A stretch of 64,000 nucleotides of DNA from Apostichopus japonicus (GCF_037975245.1 NC_092561.1:3076001-3140000), one strand, 5' to 3'. Counted from the stretch's first letter, positions 1-12,420 are shown. The notes: generated from the sequence alone by a model not told the origin. Numbers and translations are program-made.

Positions 1-3000
1 ATTATAAAGATAGAGTATAATCTCTAACCTTTGTGTAATTCGTGTAATTGTATTTTATGGCACACAATTGTTTAACAGGTCAAATTAAGCAAGTTGGCGG
101 TTGTCACTTTTTATTCTAGTTTTCCTTGTCTAGTGTAGTATTTTTGCATTAATTCGATGTGGTCCTTGTGTGGAAACGCCTCAGTGCCACTTGCACCTAT
201 ACCCACTTCGATTATCAAAGTGTAATTAAACCAAACACATAATCTCTCTAACATTCGATGATTGTTCACGGGGTTTTAATTTAGCAGTTAATTCCCCCCC
301 CCCCCAACCCGTTTCCCTTGTTATTGTAGTGCGCATGCGCGCTACAATACTGGGATTACTGGCCCCCTCCATCATCTACATGGCTTGCTGGTGAATGCCA
401 GCTGGAACATACACTCTTCATAGCAATCTCAAATTCACAGGATGGCTACGCAGAAAATAATACAGCCTCACATTTACATAGAATTGTGGCGGCGAACAGT
501 TAATTCTGCACACGTAAATAAAATACATCGCCTTGCGTAGCATATACTTCTTCAAAACAATACGTAAAATTCTCTAATTTGGTTCGTTATTCTCGAATTG
601 AACAAGACAGGTAACATTTGAACGCATTTGAGTTAACAACATCCTGCAAGAAAGCTGCAAGCAACAAATGTTAATCTTATTTAGCCGCAACGACTCGGCG
701 TTATCTGTACTAATTCAGCTCTTGTAACATAGGTACTTTAAACGTTATTATTGTTATAGTAGAATATATATTGTTATAGTAGAATATACTATGGCCTTGT
801 ATGGCATATATTACGAGTTTTGGATGATAAACCAGGGCCAGGAAATGGACCAAGCAGTTTTTAATAAACCGAAGGGTGTTACATTTGCAATGATAGACTT
901 TTGACCTACCGTTAAAATTATCGTCCTTTAGGCGTTCGGATATTCCGTATGTTCGTCAAATTTCGCTAACTAGGCGAAAATACCATGAAAGTTAGATGTT
1001 GTTCAATTTGACCAATTAGTGTCCAGGACTCTGTGTATTCTCTGTCACGTCCGAAACAGACGCGATTCGTGATTGACAGCTTAGTTCTGATCGTTTTAGT
1101 CATCATTTCTTCATTTACAATGCAGGCAAAGGCTAGATAGAGTACTGTTTATAAACATTACACAATATAGCCTAGCTTTGGTCTACGTTAAAGGCCCAAA
1201 CGCCGAACTTCCTTCTTTGTGACCGAAATAACTTCAAAAGGGTTACAGTGACAAAGACCTCTCCATTTGACCTCTACGACGCACTACAATGACGAGTGTT
1301 TGTACAAATACAGTTGTTCTAGTTTAGTTTAGTACTTTTGCTTTGAAAAGATGGGGGCGCTGCGGGAAAACACCTGCCTGTCGACATCTAGAATCATTTG
1401 ATTATTCTAAAGTGTATTAACACGAAGGCCGGAATAATGTCCCATACATATGTTGCTCAACCTAGGATGTTTCCAATCATCTTCCGGAAAAAATAATAAT
1501 TTATAAAACCTGATATGGCTATTTTCCTACTATCCCTTCGATAACAGAAACATCTCACTTGACATGGTAAAGTTTGCGCTGCTAACGTTTTCCGAATATT
1601 TCACATGATAAGCTGTGCTTAGCCTTTTATCCAATAACGAATCTCTGCGACTACAGTGATATGCATTACCTGTGTAATTGTATGACCTTTCTTACCCTGT
1701 TCAGTGTTTGCCAGCTTCAGGCTACTAAACAACTACTCTAAATCAAAGTAGGAGTGGAATTATGTAATCACTGCTCTACTAAATAGGCCTACACTGCACT
1801 GAAAACTGCATACAAACAATAACGTACCCCTGTATGACATCCACCATGGCCATCGGTCACTTGTAATGAACAATTGCACACCTTCATTTTGGGTCCATAA
1901 ATATAACTATATTGATTTTTCTTTTGCTTCGGAAGATCAGACTTGATGGTGTGTGAGCTAAACCAGGTATTGTCCAGTAGTGTTGATATATCCTCTGATG
2001 GTTAAAGAGTGGCTTTAGACCTAATGGTCTGTGAGCTATAGTTGGTATAGTTCAGTAGTGTTGATTATCCTCTGATGATTAAGAGTGGCTTTAGACCTTA
2101 TGGTCTGTGAGCTATACTTGGTATAGTCCAGCAGTGTTAATTAGCTCCTCTGTTTATTAAAGAGTGACTTTACACCTAATGGTATATGAGCGTGGTATAG
2201 TCCAGTGTTGTTGATTATCCTCTGATGGTTAAAGAGTGGCTATAGACCTAATGGTCGGTGAGCGTACTTGGTATAGTCCAGTGTCATTGATTACCATCTG
2301 ATGATTAAATAGTGGCTTACGACGTAATGTTCTGTGAGCTATAGGCCTTCTAGGTATAGTCCAGTGTTGTTGATTATACTCTGATGGTTAAAGAGTGGCT
2401 TTAGACCTAATTGTCTGTGAGCTATAGTGGGTATTGTTCAGTAGTGTACAATATGATGTTTTAACGAGTGGATTTAGACCTAATGGTCTGTGAGATATAC
2501 TTGGTATAGTCCAGTGTCGTTATTACCATATGATTATTAACTAGTGGCTTACGACTTAATGGTCTGTGAGCTATAGGCCTTCTAGGTATAGTCCAGTAAG
2601 TGTTGATAATACTCTGATGATTCAAGAGTGGCTTCAGACCTAATTGTCTGTGAGTTATACTAAGTATTGTTCAGTAGTGTTGATATAATCTGATGTTTTA
2701 AAGAGTGGCTTTAGACCTAATGGTCTGTGAGATATACTTGGTATAGGCTAGTATCGTTGATATATCATCTGATGTTTTAAGAGTGGCCTAATACTTAGTG
2801 GTCTGTGAGCTATACTATAGGTATAGTCCAGTGGTGTTGATTATACTCTGATGATTCAAGGGTGACTTTAGACCTAATGGCCTATGAGCTATAGTAGGTG
2901 TTGTCCAGTATCGTTGATTTGGACATCAAATAGTCCATAAACCAACCCCAGCATGTTTAGACTATTATCGAATATCACGGACAAATTTGATAGATAAAAA

Positions 3001-3434
3001 AATCAAATTTCTGCGCCAAAAGGCTTTTCTTTCATCGAGATCGAAAGACGAAGGCTATTAATAAAAACTCCAACATATCAAGGTTAGACTATTGTTTGTA
3101 GTGAGCTCAATTCCTTATACGAAATTAGGAAGGTTTACACCAATGCGGCGTACATGATATCACAGGGACCCAACCTTCATGGAATGTCGGGATGGACAAT
3201 TGTTATATAATGGAGGAATTTGAGGTCCTGGAATTGGTGAGACCGTTGCTTGGAGTCCTCCTTCAGAAAAAAAGACATTTAGATGAGAATTGTGCATTCT
3301 GAGTCATATTAAACTATCAATAATGTATATAATTAGGTGTAACAGCAAGGTTGTGCTAATAAAAGAAAAATTGTATGTAAAAAGGAAAACATCAATTGCT
3401 TTCGGATAACTTATTGGTGGTTTTCTCATTAAAA
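1..3434. repeat. Long direct repeat, copy 1 (pairs with 60318-64000)
   Basis: This block matches 60318-64000 in the same orientation, almost base for base, with scattered substitutions and small indels. The match starts at the first window base and the partner runs to the last, so true ends lie outside. No convincing coding frame is present; reading frames are short and broken. It includes a C homopolymer near 294, a GCGCATGCGC palindrome near 331 and a minisatellite at 1935-2930. A segmental duplication, a large repeat family or an assembly effect could each explain the pair. Confidence 0.85.
1935..2930. repeat. Minisatellite, about 13 units of roughly 78 bp
   Basis: A degenerate unit recurs about every 78 bases. 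Each unit contains an AGAGTGGCTTTAGACCTAAT-like core, then GGTCTGTGAGCTATA, then GGTATAGTCCAGTGTTGTTG. Two alternating sub-types are visible, one with TTACGACTTAATGG and one with TTTAGACCTAATGG, suggesting higher-order amplification. The partner array at 62235-63470 has about three more units. Confidence 0.85.
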
Positions 3435-3840
3435 AACAAAACAAACTGGAGGATTAGAAGTTTGAAAGATGAAAAGGATTATAACAGAGATTCTAAGAAC
3501 CCATTTTTAATATAAATGGCTGCTCTGTAGATAAAGGAGTTCTTAAAAAGCATAATTTTAAAAGTTGTCGAGATAGTATTAATTCGTAAATTGTACTTGT
3601 TGTTTCTATTGCATGTAACTATGTATATTTTTAGCTAGTCTTATGAATTCATTTCTAGCAGCAGTGTTTACTGTACCAACCAGGCTTTCATAGTCTAGAA
3701 CTCGAGATAAAATATATTTGAACAGTATATCAAGAAACTTAGGAATCTTTTTAATCCTTTACATGATTTATAGTCATTTTGATTTTCAAGGTGTGTCCGC
3801 TTTGAAATGTTACGGGATAAGCTCTGTATCATTAGCGTAT
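3435..3840. other. Intergenic, nothing recognised
   Basis: AT-rich sequence following the edge repeat. It probably continues the duplicated block, but its partner would lie beyond the window end, so this cannot be tested here. No coding frame or RNA gene is seen. Confidence 0.5.
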
Positions 3841-4250
3841 TAATTACATTACACAGGCCATAGAAGAACGTATATCATCTGTGTATATTGTAAAGAGTAA
3901 CGCAGATAGAGGACCTCACTGGGGGATTCCCACTGTAATCTTTGATTCCTCTGAAAAACCTTTCTGTAGCTTGACTTGTCGGGACCATCCTTGTAAAAAA
4001 ATAGCCAACAAATGGATAAGCCATGGCTCATCGATAAAACTACACAAACTTTGGATTAAGCGATTTGTTAAACGGTATTAAAAGCACCTGGAAATCTAAA
4101 AATAACTCTCTTATTTAAACCAGAAACAACACAATGTACGAGTTTGACTATAGCATCTGTGCAAGATACGCCTTTTTGTGGGCAAACTGATTTTAATCAC
4201 CGCATGATACGATGGCCTGCGTCAAGTATGAAAATACTAAGTTTTGCATA
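3840..4250 (-). pseudogene. Decayed LINE reverse-transcriptase fragment
   Basis: Read on the minus strand, one frame gives GIPQ-stop-GPLSALLF followed by IYTDDI. This resembles the reverse-transcriptase GxPQGxxLSPxLFxxYxxDL block of non-LTR retrotransposons, with the glycine codon changed to TGA. The stretch before it (LIHLLAIFLQGW and SRQVKL) resembles the preceding RT region in which a hydrophobic run leads to an RVKL-like element. Several further stops follow downstream. It is a short dead remnant whose clade cannot be assigned. Confidence 0.55.
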
Positions 4251-4860
4251 CAGTTAAAACCAATACTGGACATGTCAATTGGTCTAAAAGCGTTTACAGA
4301 TGTTGGAATAGAGATTTTTAGGCACAGGTGATGTTTTAGCATGTTTTCCATAGGGACGGAATTGAATTTTCACTTGAGACGCACTTTTAAACCTTACAAG
4401 AATTCATTTATTGCTGGTTATCACCGTGGTGTTTTCTTCGTCTGTGTAGGAACGTATGTTGAGTACATTGTTAATACATCTCCCTTGGAGGGATGGTAAA
4501 CGACTTGTGAGGAAGATGTATCGACCTACGTGTGTAACCGCTGTATATCCATACAGCGTAAAGGCTTAATAGCATTATCACAATGGAGCTTCATCACTGT
4601 GCAACGATGCATAAAAAGGATAAAGTGTAAACGAATGGAATCGTATGACTAATCAAATATTACGCAAAAGGTAAATCACCGATTTTCACCCAGTCTTATA
4701 TATTACAGTATGAGTTCCTGTTAAGTAAACTTTGCGTGAAATTTCAAACCCATATCAAAGGTCTTTTGTAACGTCCAAGGATAAAACTGAGGGCATCGTG
4801 TACTACCTTACTGACTTAAACTTATGTTTATATGCTTGTATAAGGAATAATGTCTTTTGT
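4251..4860. other. Intergenic, nothing recognised
   Basis: AT-rich, no motif or plausible coding frame. The open frame at 4732-5076 is low-complexity, crosses into the duplicated segment at 4860 and resembles nothing I know. Confidence 0.5.
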
Positions 4861-6300
4861 ATCTCAATAGCTCAAATAAATGTTAAAATAATCATAATAA
4901 AAAACAATAGAGCAATGCACAGACTTTTTGTAAGAAATAAATACATAAGTGAAAAGTTCTCTTTTCATAAATATACTTCAAGTAATGTATTCCCTTGTTT
5001 ATCACACCTACCAAGAGTTGTTTACGGAGACAACCTAAACATATTAAATAAGCCCATGGTACGTGTACATATGTAAAGAGTTCACAAAAACAAGTTGAAA
5101 CCATAAAGATATCAACAATATATATGTCTGGAGTACAATTTCAATGATTTAAAAATAAGAGAAAATGTTGTATGTTTCTGCTAAAATTATCAATCAAATT
5201 TAGTGAAAGCCAAACTGAATGTTTTTATGTTAAATACTACGGAATTCAATGTACACTGTGGTAATTGTAACAGGAATAATACACCAAATGTAAAGTGGCA
5301 ATCTAGTTTTGTCAGTTCAATATCTCACAATTAATGAGGATTTTGTTTTTTTGTAAAGTACCAAGGTTTGATGCAGACGAAAACACCCTTCAAAATACAC
5401 TCATTGTAAAAATTATTATGTTTAAACAAGATACTAGTGTTTTTATATTTATTTAATACCTCGGTATATCAGGCAAGTAAAAAAGAAGATAAATTGGTGG
5501 GTAAATTATTTGCGCCTCAGTAAATTGAGTATAGTTTCTTTATATCATATTACAAGTTGATTTGGTTTGCTATGTTATGTTTCTTTTTGAGTTGCTCCAT
5601 CATCGGACCTGTCTTTGGGTTCGTAATCTGAATGACATTGTCTGACTCTCCCTCTAGACTTTAATACTTTGTCTTTGTGTTCGTAATCTGAATGAAATTA
5701 TACGACTCTCATTGTAGACTTTAATACTTTGTATTTGCCTTCGTTATCTGGATGACGTTGTCTGACTCTCACTCTAGACTTGAATAATTTGTCTTTGCGT
5801 TCTTTATCTGAAGGAAGAATGAAGAATGTTTCATCTCCCAATCTTGCTAAGATGTATTGAGGCATCTGAATTCATTTCTTTGTCAATTGGATTTTAAAAT
5901 AAGTCACAGTATTGAGGGGAAGCAAAATTCCTGCGACATTTGTCGTCTTTCGAGTGCAACGAGGAAAACCGAATTCGAGACTTGTGAAGATTTCCTGATG
6001 CACTTATCATGGATAAGTGGGGAAGGGGGGTAGGAAGTTTGTGCTGGACAGACTGGTTGGGACTTATTTCTAACTAGATTAAAAAGAATGGTGGGGTATT
6101 TGTGACCTGAATAGTATCTTGAGCATTGCAGTAACATAGCAAAATATTCAGTACACCATGCAACGTCTGTCCACTTTAGTATTCAGTGTTTTAACTTTGT
6201 CATCAGAAATGTCATGAAATAAGCAAATAGGCGAAAATGTATTTACATTATCTTTGTTTACTTATGAACAGAGTTGTAACAAGTTATGACTAATGAATAG
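4860..6300. repeat. Duplicated intergenic segment, copy 1 (pairs with 10400-11460)
   Basis: Similarity to 10400-11460 is visible at several anchors: TTCATAAATATA followed by a CAAGTAATGTATTCCC-like string near 4966 and 10480, the 60-bp repeat at 5611 and 11071, and CAGTACACCATGCAACGTCT near 6150 and 11237. The second copy is shorter, with fewer 60-bp units. The identity is moderate, so this duplication is older than that of units A and B. Confidence 0.7.
5605..5835 (-). repeat. 60-bp tandem repeat, in-frame as 20-residue repeats
   Basis: GTCTTTG-type unit starts fall at 5611, 5671, 5731 and 5791, an exact 60-bp period. Because 60 is divisible by three, the minus strand reads as 20-residue repeats of the type KVLKSRxRVRQxHSDxExKD, followed by RSDDGATQ, with one in-frame stop in the second full unit. 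The related array near 11060-11160 reads the same way and runs on to RSDDGATQTRLELMQVS. This may be the remnant of a repeat-containing exon. I do not recognise the protein. Confidence 0.5.
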
Positions 6301-6394
6301 AACATTGACAAAATTTATATTTGATTTTTTTATTTGAGCCTCTCCCTTTCTTAACTTGTTGGAAACCCTGTATAATGCCCTTTTCATAAATTTA

Positions 6395-6672
<278 letters not shown>

Positions 6673-6689
6673 TTTATTATTGAAGATGA

Positions 6690-8540
6690 ATTTGATGATT
6701 ACAGGAGCGGAGATAGATGGATGGGGAGGGTGAAGTAGCGCATTGGATATGCGCGCAGATTGAGAAACATGAGAACACCAAATTAAGTTCGATGACATGT
6801 CCAGCAGCAAGTTGAACGTTTTCGTTTTATCTTACAGCATACTATTATCGATACCATGATGTTTTCGGTCATCCTTTGCTTAGACCGATGAAACTTGCAC
6901 ACTGAAAAATGATAACAAACTCATGTGTGGGTGATATACTGTCTGATTGACGTGTTATCTCAGATATGGACTTATGAATGAATTGTCTACAGTAGAGAAA
7001 AGCACTGATGCAAAGTTAATCCAAAATTATATCTGAAGTTGAACGGAACTTAACGTTATTTGTTTAAACAAGTGCATTTGAAACTATAATTGCTTACTAC
7101 ATGACTATCAAAGGACCACATTCATGATTAACATCTCTAAATCTTTTGTTCCAGCCAATGAAATACTTTGTTGAGGATTAAATTCTACATGAAAATGTCA
7201 AAACGAGAGCTATCAAGTTTACCGACCAACCACAGCCAACGTTCGTGATATTCAAGAGCGGCGAAAGAAGATTTTCTGAAGGGCTACCAAATTCGAGGGA
7301 TTGTAAATTTGACTTGCCAAATCCCCAAACTCCATCTCAAACCTTCTCGAAACGGCTCCCTCTACATAACACGTATTCTTTTGGGCTTGAAAACAGGCGT
7401 ATGTAGTTGACAAAAAGCGATTTTCAGTTTGGCACAAGAGTGAAGGGGTGGTGGACCCACGTCCACCTGTATACCATCCCATCCACTTCGGGTCCAGAAG
7501 GCAACGGTTTGGGTTTGTGATCATTCCCAAATGATATGTCATTGATCTCAAAATTATTAACCAAAGCAAATTAAAACAAGTCAATTTGCATTATCTCAAT
7601 TCAAGGTAATAAAAGCGTAGTAAGTAATACATGGAGAAGATTGTAGGCATTTTCTATATTTACTTTAGTATTAGCTTTCTACAAAGCAACGTATGTACAA
7701 CACGTAGCAAGAATCGTTGCGGTAGTTCTGCTACATGCACAAAAGAACAATTTCGTACTACGCACAACGTACTTCTTTGCATTATTATCATTATACGAAA
7801 ATTTGAAAATATGAATTACAACTTAGCTGTTTTGAATGTAACGTTCAAAGTTTTGGGACGTGAACTTTTAATAAAATGCAAAAAAACTAAAAACTGAATT
7901 AAGATATGTACATTTGCTTGTTGTTTATATATATGACAAGGTCATTTACATGATCCCGGTACAGTCCATTAGCATAATAACTAATTTACCGATAGGAAAT
8001 ATATACAGAAAGTGAACTAGCTTTTCGTTTATTTAAAAAGCAATAATTGATAAAAATTAACGGAAAACCTTAAAACCGTTTTGAACAAGTTGTAATAAAA
8101 ACTATGAACTAAAAATTGAATTGAATATATAAATAATGCTTCAATATTCATCCGCCGATCGGAACCTTCTTGGTATTCTTGTACATAAAATGAAAATAGA
8201 AATAGGGGGTCAGGGCTCGGGCCCGTGGTTATTAAGGGGACCAGGGAAGTATGGGATAAAGACTAACGTATTAGCGCTACATAATAATCAATGAGGAAAT
8301 ATGAAGAATTCAAAAAGAGGGCCGGTGGGTTACGTTCCCGGGCCCCTCTACGCCCTGAAAGCCCGTAAAACTTTTTCTAGACATAAATATTATCAATGAT
8401 TATAACTTATACATTTTAAATAATTTTAAATAAACACTGACAAGTTAATTAAGTGAAATTGAGAATTTTGTAGCGGTATATCTATAACTTGTAGTTATAA
8501 ACTTACACCGCCCCTCCCTGTTTGTTGTTCATTAACAGGG
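6690..8540. repeat. Divergent third copy of the VLIG 3' flank
   Basis: The order of motifs here matches the 3' flanks of both VLIG genes (about 18000-20600 and 33230-35400). Shared anchors are GACATGTCCAGCAGCAAG near 6793, TTCTGAAGGGC near 7273, TCAATTCAAGGTAATAAAAGCG near 7598, ATGTACAACACGTA near 7693, GATCCCGGTACAGTCCATTAG near 7953 and GCCCGTGG near 8220. No VLIG coding sequence follows it. It may be the stump of an older unit that lost its gene, or a spread repeat. No supported coding region lies inside. Confidence 0.7.
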
Positions 8541-8995
8541 GCTGAGAACTAAGTAATTCCCAATAGTTTTTTCCCCATCCATAACCTTTTTGAAGATTGT
8601 CACCAGTCACACATCATGTTCGACCTCATCGCATCTCCTGTGGATCATTGCTTTTTGTAGGTGATTCTACGTCGCGGCCCACAATATCCGACAGCCCCAC
8701 TTTTGAAGGTGTTAAGCCCATTTTTTGTTCAGATTTTCAAAATTCACATTTCCCGTGATTAAACTCACTTCAAAACATACCCATAATGTTGCAAAAAATA
8801 TCATCTATGGACAACCAATATAGAAAAACCTCCTTGAACCCCTAACAGACTGGTCAATATTGCACGAGTAGACGGAAGTATGATGAAGAATGTTGGTCAG
8901 GAAATTTTCGAAAATTCCGACACAGTTAATTTATTGGTGTACAAATAATGAAACCTCCTATAACGGCTATTATAAAACTTCGTTGAAGGAAATGA
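8541..8995. other. Intergenic, nothing recognised
   Basis: Unique-looking AT-rich sequence between the third flank copy and the GC-rich insertion cluster. No gene is supported. Confidence 0.5.
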
Positions 8996-8999
8996 AAAA

Positions 9000-9570
9000 C
9001 GAACACTACACTCATAGGTCAAGGAGGCGGGGGGGGGGGGGGGCTAACGAAATATTTCTTTCTGAAAATTCGGGCAATATGCTGAGAATTTTTCGGGCAC
9101 CTATACTGAAAGAAAAATACATTGCAATGATGTAGCTAAAGGAAATGAATAATTTAAAACTTATCTTCTTGGTAATTAAAATAAAGTTCCAAGCTTGGCC
9201 GACTAATTCGCCATTACCAATGTAAAAGAGAGTTTTGACATAATTGGACCTCCATGCCTTTTCTCCATCTACATAGGACAATTCGTTGTTCATGAGCATC
9301 CCGCGGTATACTGCGCAACTTTCAGTGACCGTACGGTACATAATGGCATGCGATGTAATAACCGATGCTTGCTTATATGATATTGACATTAACGCGCGGA
9401 GCGCGCGAAAATGTTGGTTATATTTTTCGGGCAAGTCGTTACAGCTCCCCAAATCAAACTGGGCTCCTTCGCCTTTGACTACACACATAGACAGTTTTGA
9501 GGCTGTTCATCCTGGAACGCCATTTTCATGCTCATTGATATGATGTGATATCTGCTGTTTGCTTTACAAA
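9000..9570. mobile_element. GC-skewed insertion, probable hAT-like fragment
   Basis: The segment starts with AAGGAGGC and a run of about 18 G, then has frames reading like eroded non-autonomous DNA-transposon ends. A GCGCGGAGCGCGCG palindrome lies near 9393. G-rich ends and GCGCGGAGCG-type strings also occur in the hAT-like element at 42662-43312. No matching right end or target duplication was found, so boundaries are uncertain. Confidence 0.35.
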
Positions 9571-9576
9571 TTCCAA

Positions 9577-10336
9577 CAGGCGCGTATCGAATAATTTGCC
9601 AAGGGAGGGGCGAAGCCTGTAGGCAAACCATCTAAGCGTAGCGCCACCACGAGTTGGCGCGAAGCGTACAAGAAAATTTTGGCCGAAAATGCCTCCCAGA
9701 TCGCTGGAAATGACACTTCCCATGCCTTGTAAGTTACATCTAAGCATTTTCTATTTCGAATTTACTAGCGATATCATAAAAAAATATGCTCGGGGGGGGG
9801 GGGGGCGGCGGTCGCCCCATTCCCGAAATGTGTCATGTTCCCCGACGACTCGGTCGAGTTCGAGACCAGCCACAGTTGGTTTCATAGCACAATTGTTTAA
9901 GGCGTCCATACACACACACGCGCGTTATGATAGACCATATATAGTATATAGATACGTTAGTGAGAGAGGAAAAATGGAAACGTCAAAAATGGAGTTGTCG
10001 GTGTAAGGGGTAGGGTGAGGCGCACGCCCCTTCCGAAATCCGAAATCCGTTACTGGCTACCCGGCCATGTGTATATAATAGGGTTCAGCGCTGTAATGAT
10101 GTCACTGTTCCTCTTTCTCTTCCCGGTGTCTTGGCGTTTATCTTCTACTCCCTCCTTTTCTTTTTTTTTCCCTCTCCCTCTCCTTCTTCTTTTTCTTTTC
10201 CCTTCCTTCCTCTCCTCCTCCTCCTCTTTTTTCCCCTCTTTTCCCCTCTTTTTTCCTTTTTTCTTCTCTTTTTTTCTCTCCTCTTTTTCTTACCCGGGGG
10301 GCGCGCGCCCCCAACGCCCCCCTGGATACGCGCCTG
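9577..10336. mobile_element. Candidate non-autonomous DNA transposon with 12-bp inverted ends
   Basis: CAGGCGCGTATC at 9577-9588 is perfectly inverted at 10325-10336. A starting CAG and short GC-rich ends suit hAT-type elements. The flanks (AATTCCAA left, GTTATATG right) do not form an 8-bp duplication, so this may be two different insertions whose ends happen to pair. Inside, GTTGGCGCGAAGCGTACAAG at about 9652 is matched in inverse orientation at about 42870 in the better-defined hAT-like element. A G run near 9792 and a long pyrimidine tract lie inside. Confidence 0.45.
10150..10291 (+). repeat. Polypyrimidine tract, about 140 bp
   Basis: The plus strand is an unbroken run of C and T for about 140 bases, followed by TTACCCGGGGGGCGCGCGCCC. 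Long homopurine-homopyrimidine stretches can adopt triplex structures in vitro. The overlapping open frames (proline/serine/phenylalanine on one strand, arginine/lysine on the other) are composition artefacts. Confidence 0.85.
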
Positions 10337-10399
10337 GTTATATGTCTGTATAATGGTAATAATTGCGCTTTTTATCATTCCAATATCTTAATAGCTCTG

Positions 10400-11460
10400 A
10401 CTTACAATATGTACAAAAAACATAATAAAAAAAAAAAATAAAATAGAGCGATATGTTTTATATGAAAATTTTCTTCATAAATATATTTCAAGAAAAGTAT
10501 TCCCTAGTTGCTCACAACTACAATGAGTTGTGTACGAATATAATCTACAAATATTAAAGAAACCCACGGTACAAGGAATTTACAAAAACAAATTAATTAC
10601 AATTTCAATGATTTAAAAATACGAATCCAATTTTGTATGTTTCTGCCAAAATTATCACTGAAACTGAATGCTTTTTGTGTTATGTTAAAGCATACAGGTC
10701 TCATTATACATTGTGGAAACTGTAAAATGATAAAATAATACATCCATAAGATGTAATCTAGTTTTATCAGTATCAATATCTCAATAAATAAGGAAATTAT
10801 TATTTTTTCTTGTAAAGCACCAATGATGCAGGTGAAAATGTTTATGTTTTCACACGATACTACTGTTTTTTGTTTTTACATTTTATATTTATGTAATACC
10901 TTCTTATATCAGGAAGTAAATAAAATGGATTGATGAAATTTTCTTTATTTTATATTAAAAATTGTTTTGGTTTAGTATGTTATGTTTTGTTTCATCCCCA
11001 TTCCTGTTGTAGATACTTGCATCAACTCCAAACGGGTTTGAGTGGCTCCGTCATCGGACCTGTCTTTGGGTTCGTTATCTGAATGATAGTGTGTGACTCT
11101 CCGTCTAGACTTTAATGCATTGTCTTTGCTTTCTTTATCTGAATGATATAGTCTGACGCTCCCTGAATGTTGTGATGGCGGTATTTGTAAACTGATTAGC
11201 ATTTTGAGCATTGCAGTAACATAGCAACATATTCAGTACACCATGCAACGTCTTTCCACTTAAGTGTTCCGTGTTTTAACTTTGTCATCAGAATTATCAT
11301 GGAGTAGCCAGAGATGTGAATATGATTACTAATTGATCACATGCATTTTTTTTAGAAACTGTCAAGTGCATCGCTTACTCGATTTCCAAGGTATTTACAC
11401 TATCTTTTTTACTTACGAACAGTGTTGTAACAAGTCATGACTTGCGTCACTTATATTACT
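10400..11460. repeat. Duplicated intergenic segment, copy 2 (pairs with 4860-6300)
   Basis: Collinear but shortened partner of 4860-6300. It retains about 1.7 units of the 60-bp repeat. The minus-strand frame at 10972-11211 (79 residues) spans these units and ends in a short unique tail. No start context or splice sites make it a convincing gene. Confidence 0.65.
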
Positions 11461-11699
11461 TTGCAATTGTGGAGACACATATTGTTAAAATATTGTGTGA
11501 ATTAATAGCACAGCAGCAGGGTTGGTGATGTCATTATTGCAACTGAGCATGAGAAAAGTTTTTTTTTAAAGGGAAAATGAAGTTTAACAAAACTATTTTC
11601 CTCGGAAAAAATTTGCATGGTGAATAAATTCTAACGAAGAGAACATTGACAATATTTATATATGAAATTCTATATCTGAGACACTCTTTTTCTCGACAC

Positions 11700-12075
11700 G
11701 CTTTTGTCAAAACTTCCTTACAAATTTGATCACTTCCGAGAGGACTCATCGACTTTTTATCAATTCTGGAGTTACAATCTGGAATAGTTTAGACAACACA
11801 ATAAAAACATCCAAAAGTGTTCAATGCTTTTACTTAACGATTATGATCATTAAGCAGTGATTCTTTCTTTCTTGTTTTTTTTCTTTGTTCTTTGTTCTTT
11901 TCTCTTTCTTCTTCCTCTTACTTATCCTTTGTATTCTTTCGTTTATTGTTTTTGTAAAGGGGGACTGCTCGTAAAAGCTCTGCTTCTTCAGTACTTCTCC
12001 ACTTCTTTGTGCTTGAAGTATTCACCATTTTATTTATATTATGTGGAAATAAACTAAACTCAAACTTTGTGGAAA
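11700..12075 (+). mobile_element. LINE 3' end fragment (ORF2 tail plus 3' region)
   Basis: The plus strand encodes a short INSGVTIWNSL-like string followed by an IKTSKSVQCF-like string, which resembles the carboxyl tail of non-LTR retrotransposon ORF2 proteins (IWNSLP, then an IKxSxSxxxFK element). It is followed by a pyrimidine-rich stretch and TGCTCGTAAAAGCTCTGCTT, then AATAAA. The same arrangement recurs at 32150-32522 and both are followed by about 350 bp of shared sequence. It is a dead fragment, CR1- or L2-like at best. Confidence 0.55.
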
Positions 12076-12420
12076 CCCTGTATAACGCCCTTTTCATAAA
12101 TCGCAAGAGCCCCTTTCGCACTCTTTCAATTGCTCATTTACGATCGTGCCCTTCTATCTGCTTCCAGCCCCTGGGTAAAGAAATGCACCCTATATTGGGA
12201 ACTCTCATCTATTATTATTATGTTCGTGGAAAACTAGTTGATAGTTGGTGACATAAACAGTGGTATCTTTAATAAAGGGATAACCCACGGCTGAATACGA
12301 TTACCACACTACATTGCTAGTAATTTCTGTATCGTGAGGTCAAACCACAATTTTGTATTCATGGGCGAAGGGCAGAGAAGAGAGGGACAGAAAAGAGCGA
12401 ACAATTAATACACACTTTTG
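12076..12420. repeat. Sequence shared with 32523-32870
   Basis: CCCTGTATAACGCCCTTTTC near 12071 and the next 340 bases match 32535-32870 closely, including GGAAAACTAGTTGATAG near 12229 and 32689. It contains no gene. With the preceding LINE tail it forms a dispersed block of about 0.7 kb. Confidence 0.75.

Noticed and set aside
4732-5076. 114-residue plus-strand open frame
   Set aside because: Low-complexity AT-driven composition. The duplicated copy near 10400 does not preserve the frame.
9012-9488. 158-residue minus-strand open frame
   Set aside because: It runs through a G-rich transposon-like stretch, ends in a homopolymer-driven proline run and resembles no known protein.
9577-10336. 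Confident hAT assignment for this segment
   Set aside because: The 12-bp ends match, but flanking 8-mers do not, so it is kept only as a candidate.
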